A DNA stretch of 64,000 bases from Cryptomeria japonica (lineage: Eukaryota; Streptophyta; Pinopsida; Cupressales; Cupressaceae). The stretch's first letter is position 1; each line of letters opens with the position of its first letter. Location: positions 247,561,218 through 247,625,217 of the forward strand of contig NC_081406.1 in assembly GCF_030272615.1 (NCBI RefSeq). Direction: 5' to 3'. Shown here piece after piece: positions 36,661 through 47,950 of this stretch. A program made the position numbers and the translations under genes. The notes beneath the pieces were generated by a model. The model saw only the letters and a list, made by a program, of their open reading frames with translations. It did not search any database and was not told where the DNA came from.

Positions 36661-39600
36661 TGCTAATGAAGACATTGTGTTTGTAGCCATTAAAAAAGAG
36701 ATGTCAAACCAAAAGGCATTAGTATTCAGGATGGATAACTCTGATGATTGGATCATTGATAGTGGTTTTTCACATAACATGACTGGTGATCGGAGAAAAT
36801 TTCTTTCTATGAAGGAATTTCAAGGTGGAGTTGTAAGATTTGGTAATGAATCACACTGCATGGTTAAAGGTAGGGGAACTATTTCTCTTAATGGAAAGAG
36901 TAGTGCAGATGATGTCTACTGGGTTGAAGGTCTAAAGAACAATCTTTTGAGTGTGGCATAACTCAATGACAAAGGATACCCATTGGAATTTAAAAATGGT
37001 ATGTGCAAAATATATGACAATAAAGGTGAACTGATTGCAACCGAGAAGCAAACTAAAGGTAACTTGTTTCATCTTAATCCTAAAGTCAACAACTATTTAA
37101 TTGTAAAGATAGATGATAGTTGGCTTTGGCATAGGATATTTTGTCATATAAACTTTGATAACATTGTTAAAATGAGTAAGTCCAAGATAGTGAGAAGTTT
37201 GCCTCATTTAGACAAACCGGTTAATGCTTTGTGCAAAGAATGTTAGTTGGGAAAGATGACATCCTCAAATTTCAAGAGAAAATATTTTTCAGCAGAACAT
37301 TTGTTAGATTTAGTTCATACATATCTTTGTGGACCAATAAGAACAAAAAGTATTCAAGGTGATAGATATTTTATGATCTTCACTGATGATTGCTAAAGGA
37401 TGATGTCAGCCACATTGTTGAAGGATAAGACTGAAGCTTTTGGTAAGTTCAAGGCATTCAGGGCCTTAGGTGACAAAGAGAGTGGTAAGAAGATAAAGTG
37501 TCTGAGGACATCAGGGAGATGAATTTACTTCTGAGGAATTCACTAGGTATTGTGAAGAAAATGGTATCAAGCGACATCGTTCTGCACTGAGGATGCCAAA
37601 ATAGAATGGTATCTCAAATAGAAACAATTGGTCAGTTGTTGAAGATTCTAGGACGATGTTGATACAAGGAGTTGTAGCCAACTTTTTTTTGAGAGAAGCT
37701 ATTAGCACAACTGTCTACACTATGAACCAGATTCTAGTAAACAGAGGTAAGGACAAGAATCCTTATGACTATTGGTATGGTAGATCACCTAATGTTAGTT
37801 ATTTCAGAATATTTGGAAGCAAATGTTTTATTAAGAGAGGTGATTACATTAGCAATTTTGAGGCTAAAAGAGATGAAGGTATATTTCTTAGCTATTCCAC
37901 CAAGAGTAAGGCCTACAAGTGTTTTAACAACTGGACACAAAGAATTGTTGAGAGTGCTAATATTTGATTGGATGAAATTCCTAAAGTCTTAGAGAAAACC
38001 AGTTCAGAGAAAAATGATGAAGATCCTTGCATTTTGTTTTTAGAACCTGAAACTGTTAAATCTGAAATGGGCAAAGTAAATACTGATGTACCAGTCCAAC
38101 CAGAATAGATAAATTCAGAAGAAGATGATGATAATGAAGAAGCTGAACTTGAAGATAAGGAGCATGTTACTCCAAGATATGTGAGACTGAATTACAATCC
38201 TGAACAGATTATTGGGGATAAGGATGCTAGAGTACTAACCAGAAGAAGAATCAGAGAGAATTCTTGCATGATCTCCACTATTGAACCAATAACTGCTAAG
38301 GAAGAATTTGGTGATGATAATTACATTAAATATATGGAGGAGGAATTAGATCAAATTGAGAAGAACAACACATGGACCCTAGTACCCCGATCGGTAAATA
38401 AAAATGTGATAGGAACTAAGTGGGTTTTTCAGCAACAAGTTGAATGAAGATGGTGTTGTAGTTTGCAACAAAGCTAGGTTGGTTTGCAAAGGTTATGAAA
38501 AAGAGGAAGGAGAAGACTATGGTGAAACTTTTGCACCAGTGGCAAGACTGGAAGGTGTTAGAACTTTACTTACATTTGCAGCACACAAGAAATTCAAGGT
38601 ATACCAGATGGATGTTAAATCAACATTTTTGAATGGGATACTTGAAGAAGTATATATTGAGCAACCAGATGGTTATGCTCTGACAGATAAGAAAGACATG
38701 GTATGCAGATTGCATAAAGATTTATATGGATTAAAGTAGGCACCTAGAGCATGGTATGAAAGGATTCATACACATCTGATGAAGATAGACTTTCTAAGAA
38801 CCAGTGATGATAGTAAAATATATCTCAAATTTGAAGGAGATAAAATACTAGTTAGTGAAGTATTTGTTGATTATATCATATTTGGAGGTAATGATGACAT
38901 GAGTAGTAGTTTTGCAGATGAAATGAAAAATTAGTTTGAAATGTCTTTAGTGGGAGAAATAAAAATCTTCATAGGCTTGCAAATACAACAAATGAAGAAT
39001 GGTATTTTCATTACACAGTCTAAGTATGTGAAAGAGGTCTTGAAGACATTTGGCATGAGTGACTATAAACCAATTGGGACACCTATGGTTACATGTTGTA
39101 AGTTGTCTAAGGAAGATAAGTCCAAATATGTTGATGAGAAGGAATATAGGTCAATGATTGGAAAATTTCACTGTGTTGTTCGCAACAAACCAGACAAAGC
39201 TCATGTAGTTGGCATAATTGCTAGATTCCAGACGAATCCTAAGGAAACACATCTGATAGCAACCAAAAGAATTTTTAGATACTTGAAAGGTAATGCTGAT
39301 TATGGGTTAGGGTATCCATATGGAGAAAAAATTGACTTGAAGGTGTACATAGATGGAGATTGGGCAAGAAATTTTGTTGTCTGGAAAAGCACAACTGGTG
39401 GAGCATTTTTTCTTGGAGGAAGACTTGTTTCATGGAGTAGTAGGAAGCAAAGTTGTACTTCATAGTCTATTGCTGAAGTTGAGTATGTTGCAACTTACAT
39501 GAATTGCACACAGTTTATATGGATGAGGCACATTTTGGAAGGTTTTAAGATGAAGATTTCAGAACCTATAAAGATTTTATGTGATAATACAACTGCCATA

Positions 39601-39806
39601 TATATTTTCAAGAACCCTGTTTTGCACGCACTAACCAAGCATATTGAATTGAAGTATCATTTCTTGAGGGAAAAAGTATAGTGTAAAGATGTGATCTTAG
39701 AGCATGTTTCTACCAAGGAGTAGCTTGCAGATAATTTTACTAAACCTCTTCCTAAGACTACTTTTGAGTATCTTAGAAGTCATTTAGGTTTTTGTCCCTC
39801 TTCATG
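36661..39806 (+). pseudogene. CopE pol: protease, integrase, RT and RNase H
   Basis: Complete copia pol in order. Protease at about 36740 has DSGFSHNM (Cys of the usual SGCSHHM lost). GAG-pre-integrase: WLWHRIFCHINFD. The integrase core is damaged: a frame change near 37510 removes the DQGGEF block seen in CopD. An acidic linker with RYVRLNYNPEQ (about 38180) follows. [29 protein letters not shown]; the catalytic box reads FVDY at about 38865 where FVDD stands in CopD. RNase H: TGGAFFLGGRLVSW, then KHIELKYHFLREKV and FTKPLPKTTFEYL, ending at about 39806. Main frame changes lie near 37500 and 38430. Many stops are TAG or TAA where CopD has CAG or CAA. Confidence 0.93.
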
Positions 39807-40149
39807 AAATCAGTTAAGTATGATGTAGATTACATCAGTCCCAAAGCTACTTGCAGAATTTTATAGAAGGATTGGTGTAGAAGTGGATTTATTCCACAAG
39901 GGGAGCATCAAGTTGCAAATTGTTGATGATGCACAGTGAAATTTGACATTACATGTTTTACTTTCAATTTGGCATTATTGTCAGTGGGGGAGAAGAATTA
40001 TATGATTATGGGAAGGAGAGCCAGCGACAAACTAAAGACATAGAGAGCATGGTGAATACTTGGTAATGTAAAGAAGGATTCCTATTCACAATCACACAAC
40101 AATCAATGGTATTGATATTTGTATTGTCATCAATGCCAAAGAGGGAAAT
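39807..40149 (+). other. CopE pol-to-LTR spacer and polypurine tract
   Basis: Non-coding spacer ending in GCCAAAGAGGGAAAT (about 40135-40149), a purine-rich tract directly before the 3' LTR. Confidence 0.7.
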
Positions 40150-41512
40150 TTTTGGCAATTGTATGAAGATTGCATTAATGATATGCTATGTTGTCATTGA
40201 TGTCAATAAAATAGTAATGATATTGTTGATATTGTTGTAATATTGTTATTGTAACTGGTAGGAAGAATTTGTGGAGTGAATCAGTAATCAGTCTAAACCT
40301 TATCTATTGTTGTAACCAGTAAACCCTACCTGTTGTTTTTTATAAACCCTAACCGATTAAGTTTGGTGAATTGGTTATATTGGTTTATGATTTGATGATG
40401 AGTGGTAATGATGATGACACACATGATTATTGTATGAAGACAATTCCAAGAGATTTTGGTGAGTTGTTGTAATAGTTTTTGTCTAGGGAATGAGAAAATG
40501 TATTGCATCTAATGCAAAGCTCGTGATGAGTTACTAAGTTCACTAAAGCAATGATCAAGGAGCGATCAAGGTTTTCTTGATTGATGTGCATAGATTGCTA
40601 TGTAATTCAACATTCATACTTGAACCGATTTTATTTGTAATCTCGATGAGATTTAGATTTTTGTTGTGTTACCTACCTGATTGATTTGTATTTAAGGTTG
40701 ATTAAGTTGTTTAGTTTTGCAAAGTTGGCAAAGAGATAGACACAGTTTAGTTGAGTGTGTGGTTGCTGAACCGGATGATGTATCTGCAGTTTGAGTAAAG
40801 GTAGATAGGAGCATGAAATAGATCTGATCAAGCAAGTGTAGTGCTATTTAGACAGATCAACAAACTTCTATTATTTTCTAACAATTACAATAGAATTGAA
40901 ATCCCCTAACTGGGTAAGCTCTAACAAGCTTGGTGCTATTCAAATCCTCTAACAAGGTGGTCCATTAAATTGAATTTTCAAATCCTCTACCGAGGTTACT
41001 CCTTACAGGGTATTACTTCTAACAAGGCATTGTAGTCAACCCCTTAACTGGGTGATTCCTAACAGGATCAGTTCTTAACAAGACTTTTTGTAAAGCTTTA
41101 ACAGGCTAGGCTCCTAAGAGGGCAAAATTCAAAAGAGTTTAGATAGTTATCTTGTGAGTCTCATCTCACCGTGGTTTTTAACTATTTTGGTTTCCATGTC
41201 AAAAGTATTTGTGTCAAGTGGTGGATGTATTTGTGGTTATGTTTTCATGGTTTATTTACTTAACTACTTAACTATTTTGATAAGTCATGACAACCAGAAG
41301 CATTGAGAAATGAAGAAGTTGTTTACTGTTAATTTGTTGTAACAGACAACCTATTTATCTTATGAGTTCTTATCTTGACAGAGGTATTATATTGTTAGTT
41401 CTAAGTTTAATTTGAGATATTGATTGGTGAAGTTTGTATCAGTTTTTCTATCTACTCATTCACCCCCCCTCTCAGTAGTTGATTGGATACTTATTCTTTC
41501 ATCATACCATCA
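40150..41512 (+). repeat. CopE 3' LTR
   Basis: Pairs with 34283-35640. The first bases read TTTTGGCAATTG instead of TGTTGGCATTTG, so the terminal TG is mutated. It ends CATACCATCA, followed by the AAGGT duplication. Confidence 0.94.
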
Positions 41513-41517
41513 AAGGT
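41513..41517. repeat. CopE target-site duplication, right (aaggt)
   Basis: AAGGT, identical to 34278-34282. CopD LTR sequence (ATATAGGAGCATG) resumes directly after it. Confidence 0.9.
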
Positions 41518-42273
41518 ATATAGGAGCATGAAAAGGATCTGAACAAGCAAGTGTAGTGCTACTCAAATAGATTAGTAAACTCTTGTTATTTTCTAAAAAT
41601 TATAGGAGATTGAAATCCCCTAACTGGGTAAGCTCTAACAAGCTTGGTGCTATTCAAATCCTCTAACCAAGTGATCCATTTTCTTTGATTTCAAATTCTC
41701 TACCGAGGTTACTCCTTATAGGGTATTTCTTCTAACAAGGCATTATAGTCAATCCCTTAACCGAGTGGTCCCTAGCAGGATATGTTCTTAACATGAATTT
41801 TGTAAAGCTTTAACAGGCTAGGCTCCTAACATGGTGAACTTCAGAAGAGTTCAGATAGTTATCTTGTGAGTTTCATCTCACCGTGGTTTTTCCCATTTGG
41901 GTTTCCACATCAAAAATATTGTGTCAAGTGGTGAATGTTTTTTTGGTTATGTTCTTACAGTTGATTTGCTTAACTACTTAATCCACTTTGATAAATCACG
42001 ATAACCAGAAGCATTGTGAAATGAAGTTTTACTTATGTCAGTAAAATATTTGGGATGTTTATGAGTTTGAAGTTGTTTACTATTAGTTTTTTGTAACAGT
42101 CAACTGATTATCTTGAGGGTTTTTATCTTGACAATGATATTGCATTGATAGTTGTAAGTTTACTTTAAGAGATTGATTTTTAGATTGGTGAAGTTTGTAT
42201 CAGTTTTTCTATCTACTAATTCATCCCCCTTCTCAGTAGTTGACTAGATTCTTATTCTTTCATCATACCATCA
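41518..42273 (+). repeat. CopD 5' LTR, second part
   Basis: Continues the LTR from 34282 and ends CATACCATCA. Together with 33650-34282 it gives about 1389 bp, close to the CopE LTR. Confidence 0.92.
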
Positions 42274-42275
42274 AT

Positions 42276-42287
42276 TGGTATTAGAGA
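42276..42287 (+). other. CopD primer-binding site (mutated)
   Basis: Reads TGGTATTAGAGA in place of TGGTATCAGAGC: one C-to-T change and one change of the last base. Position relative to the LTR end is canonical. Confidence 0.8.
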
Positions 42288-42343
42288 GAATCAGGTCCTC
42301 TAAGGTCTAAGCCTAACAACTTGAGGTAAAGATCTTCCAGATC

Positions 42344-43335
42344 ATGATCAAGAAGGAAGGTCCAAAGTTTAATAGAGAGAACTATAGGATATGGAGTGAT
42401 AGAATGAAAATTTATATCAAGAGTCTAGGAAATCAATACTGGGAACATGTTGTTACTCAATATGTTGTACCTAGTGGGATTATGACTGATGATCAAAAGA
42501 AAGAGCAATAAGAAAACAATCAAGCATTAGAGGCTATTATCAGTTCTTTGTCTAAAGCAAAGTATGTAGATGTTCATGGTCTAGAGACTGCATAAGATGT
42601 ATGGAAAAAACTTGAAGATATTTATAGTGGTGATGAACATGTTAATATTTATAAAGAAGAGAGTCTAAGATAAAAGTTTGATGACATGCGAATGGCTGAA
42701 GGTGAGAATATCCAATAGTATGGTCAAAGGATAATAGAGATAGTCAGTGAAATTAAGAGTGCAGGAGGTAAAGTGAAAGATGCCATAGTGATCAGTAAGG
42801 TACTGAGAACCTTGCTATCTGTCTATGCTATCCGAGTTGCAGCCATTAGGAGCTAAAATCTATTGACAAAACTAAGGCAACTCTTGACTCCATCATTGGC
42901 AAGCTTATTGCTTTTGAATTAAATGGTTATGATGGTAGTGTCCAGAAATCTGAGTCTACATTTAGAGCTTCTATTTCTAACCCATCTATGAGGAAAAGTA
43001 GAGATGTCAGTCACAGTTATGAATCTAGATCCAACAGAGAAGCTGACGATGAAGACAATTTAGTTGAGCTTGAAGCATTATTGGCCAAGTGGTTGCCTAG
43101 AGGTACTGGTAAATTACCTTTGAAATGTTTTGCATGCAACAAGATCATACACATAGCTACTAACTGTCCTAATGGTGATAATGAGCAAAAACAAGAGAAA
43201 TTCAATAAGTATAACGGTAAAGGAAAAAGAGATTGTCTTATTTGTGTTGATGGTGGTATCACCGATGAGGAATTTGATGGTGTTGCTAATGAAGATATTG
43301 TGTTTGTAGCCAATAGAGAGGAGATATCTGATTAG
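42344..43335 (+). pseudogene. CopD gag
   Basis: Starts at the ATG at 42344 (MIKKEGPKFNRENYRIWSD) and aligns with CopE gag. Stops lie at about 42508, 42592, 42671 and 42716 (the last shared with CopE). A frameshift near 42850 leads to the frame of the rest of the element. The zinc knuckle reads CFACNKIIHIATNC at about 43127-43168 (Gly of the CX2CX4HX4C motif replaced by Ile). A stop at 43335 separates it from pol. Confidence 0.9.
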
Positions 43336-46290
43336 AAGGTGTTAGTATCTTGAATGAATAACTCTAATGATTTGATCATTGATAGTGGTTGTTCACATCA
43401 CATGACCGGTGATTGGAGCAAATTTCTTTCTTTGAAGGAATTTGATGGCAGAGTTGTAAGATTTGGTAATGACTCACCCTGCATGGTTAAAGGTAAGGGA
43501 ACTATTTCTCTTAATGGAAAGAGTAGTGTAGATGATGTCTACTGGGTTGAAGGTTTAAAGCACAATATTTTGAGTGTGGCACAACTCAATGACAGAGGAT
43601 ACCCATTGGAGTTTAAGAATGGTATGTGCAAAATCTATAGGAGCAAAGGTGCACTAATTGCAACTAGGAAGAAAACTAAAGGTAACTTGTTTCACCTTAA
43701 TCCTAAAGTCGGCAATTATTTAATTGCAAAGATAGATAATAGTTGGCTTTGGCATAGGAGATTTTTTCATATAAACTTTGATAACATTGTTAAAGTGAGT
43801 AAGTCCAAGATAGTGAGAGGTTTGCCTTAGTTGGACAAACCAGTTAATGCTCTATGTAAGGAATGTCAGTTGGGAAAGATGACATCCTCAACTTTCAAGA
43901 GAAAATCTTTTCCAGTTGAATGTCTGTTAGATTTGGTTCATACAGATCTTTGTGGACCAATAAGAATAAAAAGTATTCAAGGTGACAGATATTTTATGAT
44001 CTTCACTGATGATTTCTCAAGGATGATGTGGGTCACATTCTTGAAGGATAAGACCAAAGCTTTTAGTAAGTTCAAGGAATTCAGGGCCTTAGCTGAGAAG
44101 GAGAGTGGTAAGAAGATAAAGTGTCTGAGTACTGATCAAGGCGGTGAATTTACTTCTAAGGAATTCACTAGATATTGTGAAGAAAATGGTATCAAATGAC
44201 TTTCTGCAACAAGGACACCACTACAGAATGGTATCGCAGAGAGAAACAACCGGTCAATTGTTGAAGCTGCTAGGATGATGTTGATACAAGGAGGTGTAGT
44301 GAAAACATTTTGGAGGGAAGCTGTCTGCACAACTGTCTACACTATGAACCGGATTCTGGTAAAGAGAGGTAAGAAAAATACTCCTTATGAATACTGGTAT
44401 GGAAGATCACCTAACGTTAGTTATTTTAAGATATTTGGTAGTAAATGTTTTATTAAGAGACGTGATTATGTTATCAAATTTGAGGCTAAAAGTGATGAAG
44501 GTATATTTCTTGGTCATTTTACCAAGAGTAAGGCCTACAAGTGTTTTAACAACCAGACATAGAGAATTATTAAGAGTACTGATGTTCGATTGGATGAATA
44601 TCCTGAAGTCTCAGAGGAAACCAATTTTGAGAAAAAGGATGAAGATACTTGTATTTTGTTTTTGGAACCAGAAACTGTGAAACCTAAAACCAGTAAAGAA
44701 AATACTAATATACCAGTTCAACCGGAACAGATAAATTTAGAAGAAGATGATGATAATGAAGAAGATGAACCTAAAGATAATGATCATGTTATTCTGAGAT
44801 ATGTGAGACTCAATCACAATCCTAAGCAGATTATTGGAGATAAGGATGCTGGAGTACTAACCAGAAGAAGAATTAGAGAGAATTCCTACATGATCTCCAC
44901 TATTGAACGAAGAACTACTAAGGAAGCATTTGGTGATGATCATTGGGTTAAAGCTATGGAGGAGGAACTAGATCAAATTGATAATAACAACACATGGACC
45001 CTAGTACCTCAATCAGTAAATAAAAATGTGATAGGTACTAAGTGTGTATTCAGGAACAAGTTGAATGAAGATGGTGTTGTTGTTCGCAACAAAGCTAGGT
45101 TGGTTTGCAAAGGTTATGCACAAGAGGAAGGAAAAGATTATGGTGAGACTTTTTCAACAGTGGCAAGAATGGAAGGTATTAGAACTTTAATTGCATTTGC
45201 AGCACATAAGAAATTCAAGGTATACTGGATGGATGTTAAGTCAACATTTTTGAATGGGATATTGGAAGAAGAAGTATATATTGAGTAGCTAGATGGTTAT
45301 GCTTTGACTTATGAGAAAGACATGGTATATAGATTGCATAAGGATTTATATGGATTAAAGCAAGCACCTAGAGCATGGTATGAAAGGCTTCATACACATC
45401 TGATGAAGATAGGTTTTCTGAGAACTAGTGAAGATAGCTACATATATCTCAAATATGAAGGAGATAAAATACTGGTCAACAAATTATTTGTAGATGATAT
45501 CATATTTGGAAGTAATGATGACATGAGCAATGATTTTCAAGATGAAATGAAAAATGAGTTTGAAATGTCTCTAGTGGGTGAAATAAAAATTTTCATAGGC
45601 TTGCAAATACAACAAATGAAGAATGGTATTTTCATCACATAGTCTAAGTATGTGAAAGAGGTCTTGAAGACATTTGGTATGAGTGACTGTAAACCAGTTG
45701 GGACACCAATGGTTACAGGTTGTAAGTTGTATAAGGAAGATGAATCCACATCTGTTGATGGGAAGGAATACAGGTCAATGATTGGAAAATTACACTATGT
45801 TGTTCACAGCAGACCGGATATAGCTCATGGAGTTGGCCTAGTTGCTAGATTCTAGAAGAATCCTAAGGAAATATATTTGATAGCAACCAAGAGGATTTTT
45901 AGATATTTGAAAAGTATTGTTGACTATGGATTATGGTATCCATGTGGAGGAAACTTTGACTTGAAGGTGTACACAGATGGAGATTGGGCAGGAAATGTTG
46001 ATGACACGAAAAGAACAACTGGTGGAGAATTTTTTCTTGGAGAAAGACTTGTTTCATGGAGTAGTAAGAAGAAGAGTTGTACATCACAATCTATTATTGA
46101 AGCTGAATATGTTGCAGTTTACATGAATTGTACCTAGGCTATCTAGATGAGGCACATTTTGGAAGGTTTTAAGATGAAGATTTTAGAACTTGTAAAGATC
46201 TTATGTGATAATACAAGTGCCATAAATATTTCCAAGAACCCTATTTTTCACATACGAACCAAGCATATTGAATTAAATTATCATTTCTTG
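43336..46290 (+). pseudogene. CopD pol: protease, integrase, RT and RNase H in one frame, nonsense-riddled
   Basis: Copia pol that keeps a single reading frame for nearly 3 kb and is broken only by stops. Protease: LIIDSGCSHHMTGD (about 43372). Integrase: KECQLGK (43856), DLCGPIR, FTDDFSRMMWV, DQGGEF (about 44135), NGIAERNNRS. Linker RYVRLNHNPKQ (about 44800). [28 protein letters not shown], catalytic FVDD (about 45488). RNase H: YTDGDWAG (about 45970) with the catalytic Asp present, TGGEFFLGERLVSW, DNTSAI. Stops lie at 43828, 44197, 44560, 45286, 45640, 45853 and 46135, several at positions where CopE has CAG, CAA or CGA-type codons. The end is fused to LTR sequence at about 46284-46291. Confidence 0.94.
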
Positions 46291-47257
46291 ATTGATGTGT
46301 AGATATTGCTATGTAATCCAACGGCCATACTTGAACCGACTTGTTTGTCATCACTATGAGAAAATTAGATTTATGTTGTGTTATCGACCTAATTAATTTG
46401 TTTATAAGGTCGATGAGTTGTTTAGTTTCAGAGTTGGAAAAGTTTTAGTTGAGTGTGTGGTTGCCAAACCAGATGATGTATTTGTAGTTTGAGTAAAGGC
46501 AGATAGAGCATGAAAAGGATCTGAACAAGAAAGTGTAGTGCTATTCAAATAGATCAACAAACTCCTATTATTTTCTAACAATTACAACAGATTGAAATCC
46601 CTTAACCGGGTAAGCTCTAACAAGATGAGTGCTATTCAAATCCTTTAACTAGGTGATCCATTAGCTTGGATTTCAAATCCTATATCGAGGTTACTCCTTA
46701 GAGGGTATTGCTTCTAACAAGGCATTATAGTCAATCCCTTAACCGGGTGGTCCCTAATAGGATCTGTTCTTAATAGGATTTTTGTAAAGCTTTAATAGGC
46801 TAGGCTCGTAACAGGGCAAACTTCAAAAGAGTTCAGATAGTTATCTTGTGAGTCTCATCTCACCGTGGTTTTTCCCATTTGGGTTTCCACGTCAAAAATA
46901 TTATGTCAAGTGGTCAATGTTTTTGTGGTTATTTTCTTATGGTTGATTTGCTTAACTCTTTAATCCACTTTGATAAATCATGATAACTAGAAGCATTGTG
47001 AAATGAAGTTTTACTTATGTTAGTAAAAGCATTTGGATGTTTATGAGTTTGAATTTGTTTACTGTTAGTTTGTTGCAATAGTCAACCGGTTTATCTTGAG
47101 GGTTTTTATCTTGATAGTGATATTGCATTGATAGTTGTAAGTTTACTTTGATAGATTGATTTTGAGATTGGTGAAGTTTGTATTAGTTTTTCTATCTACT
47201 GATTCACCCCCCCATCTCTGTAGTTGACTAGATTCTTACTCTTTCATCATACCATAA
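46284..47257 (+). repeat. CopD 3' LTR, lacking its first part
   Basis: Begins within TTTCTTGATTGATGTG, which corresponds to about position 415 of the CopD 5' LTR (34065). It runs to the end block ATCATACCATAA at 47257 (CCATCA in the other copies). It is followed by TTTTC (47258-47262), the right copy of the CopD target duplication. Confidence 0.9.
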
Positions 47258-47262
47258 TTTTC
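47258..47262. repeat. CopD target-site duplication, right (ttttc)
   Basis: TTTTC, identical to 33645-33649. CopC pol resumes directly after it. Confidence 0.85.
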
Positions 47263-47602
47263 ACTATTAGATGATACTAATATGGTTTGCAGGTTAAGGA
47301 AAGCTTTATATGGATTGAAACAAGCACCTAGAGCTTGGTATGCAAGGTTGGGTAAATATCTTTTGAAGCTTGGTTTTACTAAGGGGAATGTTGATAGTAA
47401 TTTATGTTATAAAAAGCACACATCTATCAAGTATAACTTTTTGAAGGAGAAGGTGGAAGCAAATGAAGTTAAATTGGTTTATGTAAACACTAAAGAACAG
47501 ATTGTAGATATTTTCACTAAATCTTTATCCAAGGAATCGTTTGAGTACCTGAGAGAAAAATTGGGGGTTTCTGCCCCTCGGGCAGAGACTCGATTGATGT
47601 GA
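47263..47602 (+). pseudogene. CopC pol, C-terminal part with internal deletion
   Basis: Resumes copia RT with CRLRKALYGLKQAPRAWYAR (about 47290-47350). At about 47410 it jumps from the NVDSNLCYK region, just before the YVDD box, straight to KHTSIKYNFLKEKV at the end of RNase H. The RT catalytic box and nearly all of RNase H are therefore missing. The C-terminal block VDIFTKSLSKESFEYL is intact, with a stop at about 47600. The frame is open across the deletion joint. Confidence 0.9.
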
Positions 47603-47950
47603 TTTGGCATCAGTCTGACATGCATTATCAGAGATACTATTCATCTTAGCATTGATATGGGATGCTACTACTCAAGGGGAGTAGTTAGCTTTGAGATTTA
47701 GAGGCTTATGTTTTTGCTTTGATATTTCTGTCAAATCTCTAGCATTGATGTCAAAGGGGGACAGATAGGGATGTGAATAAGAAATTCATAACTTTATAGA
47801 GATATTATTCAAAGGGGGAGAGATATTGATATTCAAAGCTATATGCAAGAGATTGTTGGTTGTCTTCCACAAGGGGAAACTTGTTTGGCATTTCTTGGTA
47901 CTTAGATGTTTTTCACATCTAGTGTTGCCATCAATACCAAAAGGGGATAT
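47603..47950 (+). other. CopC pol-to-LTR spacer and polypurine tract
   Basis: Non-coding, with several purine-rich runs (AAGGGGGACAGATAGGG at about 47754, CAAAGGGGGAGAGATA at about 47812). The last tract, CCAAAAGGGGATAT, directly precedes the 3' LTR and is the likely plus-strand primer. Confidence 0.7.

Larger units (their letters stand above)
34283..41512 (+). mobile_element. CopE: innermost Ty1/copia element, inserted in the CopD 5' LTR
   Basis: A structurally complete 7.23-kb copia element: LTRs of 1358 and 1363 bp, 5-bp target duplication, PBS, gag, pol and PPT. Stops, frameshifts and altered catalytic residues make it inactive. It is the youngest insertion of the nest by position. Confidence 0.95.
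33650..47257 (+). mobile_element. CopD: Ty1/copia element inserted in CopC RT, hosting CopE
   Basis: Spans 13.6 kb, of which 7.2 kb is CopE inserted in its 5' LTR. The remaining 6.4 kb comprises the split 5' LTR, a mutated PBS, gag, a pol in a single frame, and a 3' LTR that lacks its first part of about 415 bp. It belongs to the same family as CopE (LTRs and proteins align throughout). Confidence 0.93.
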
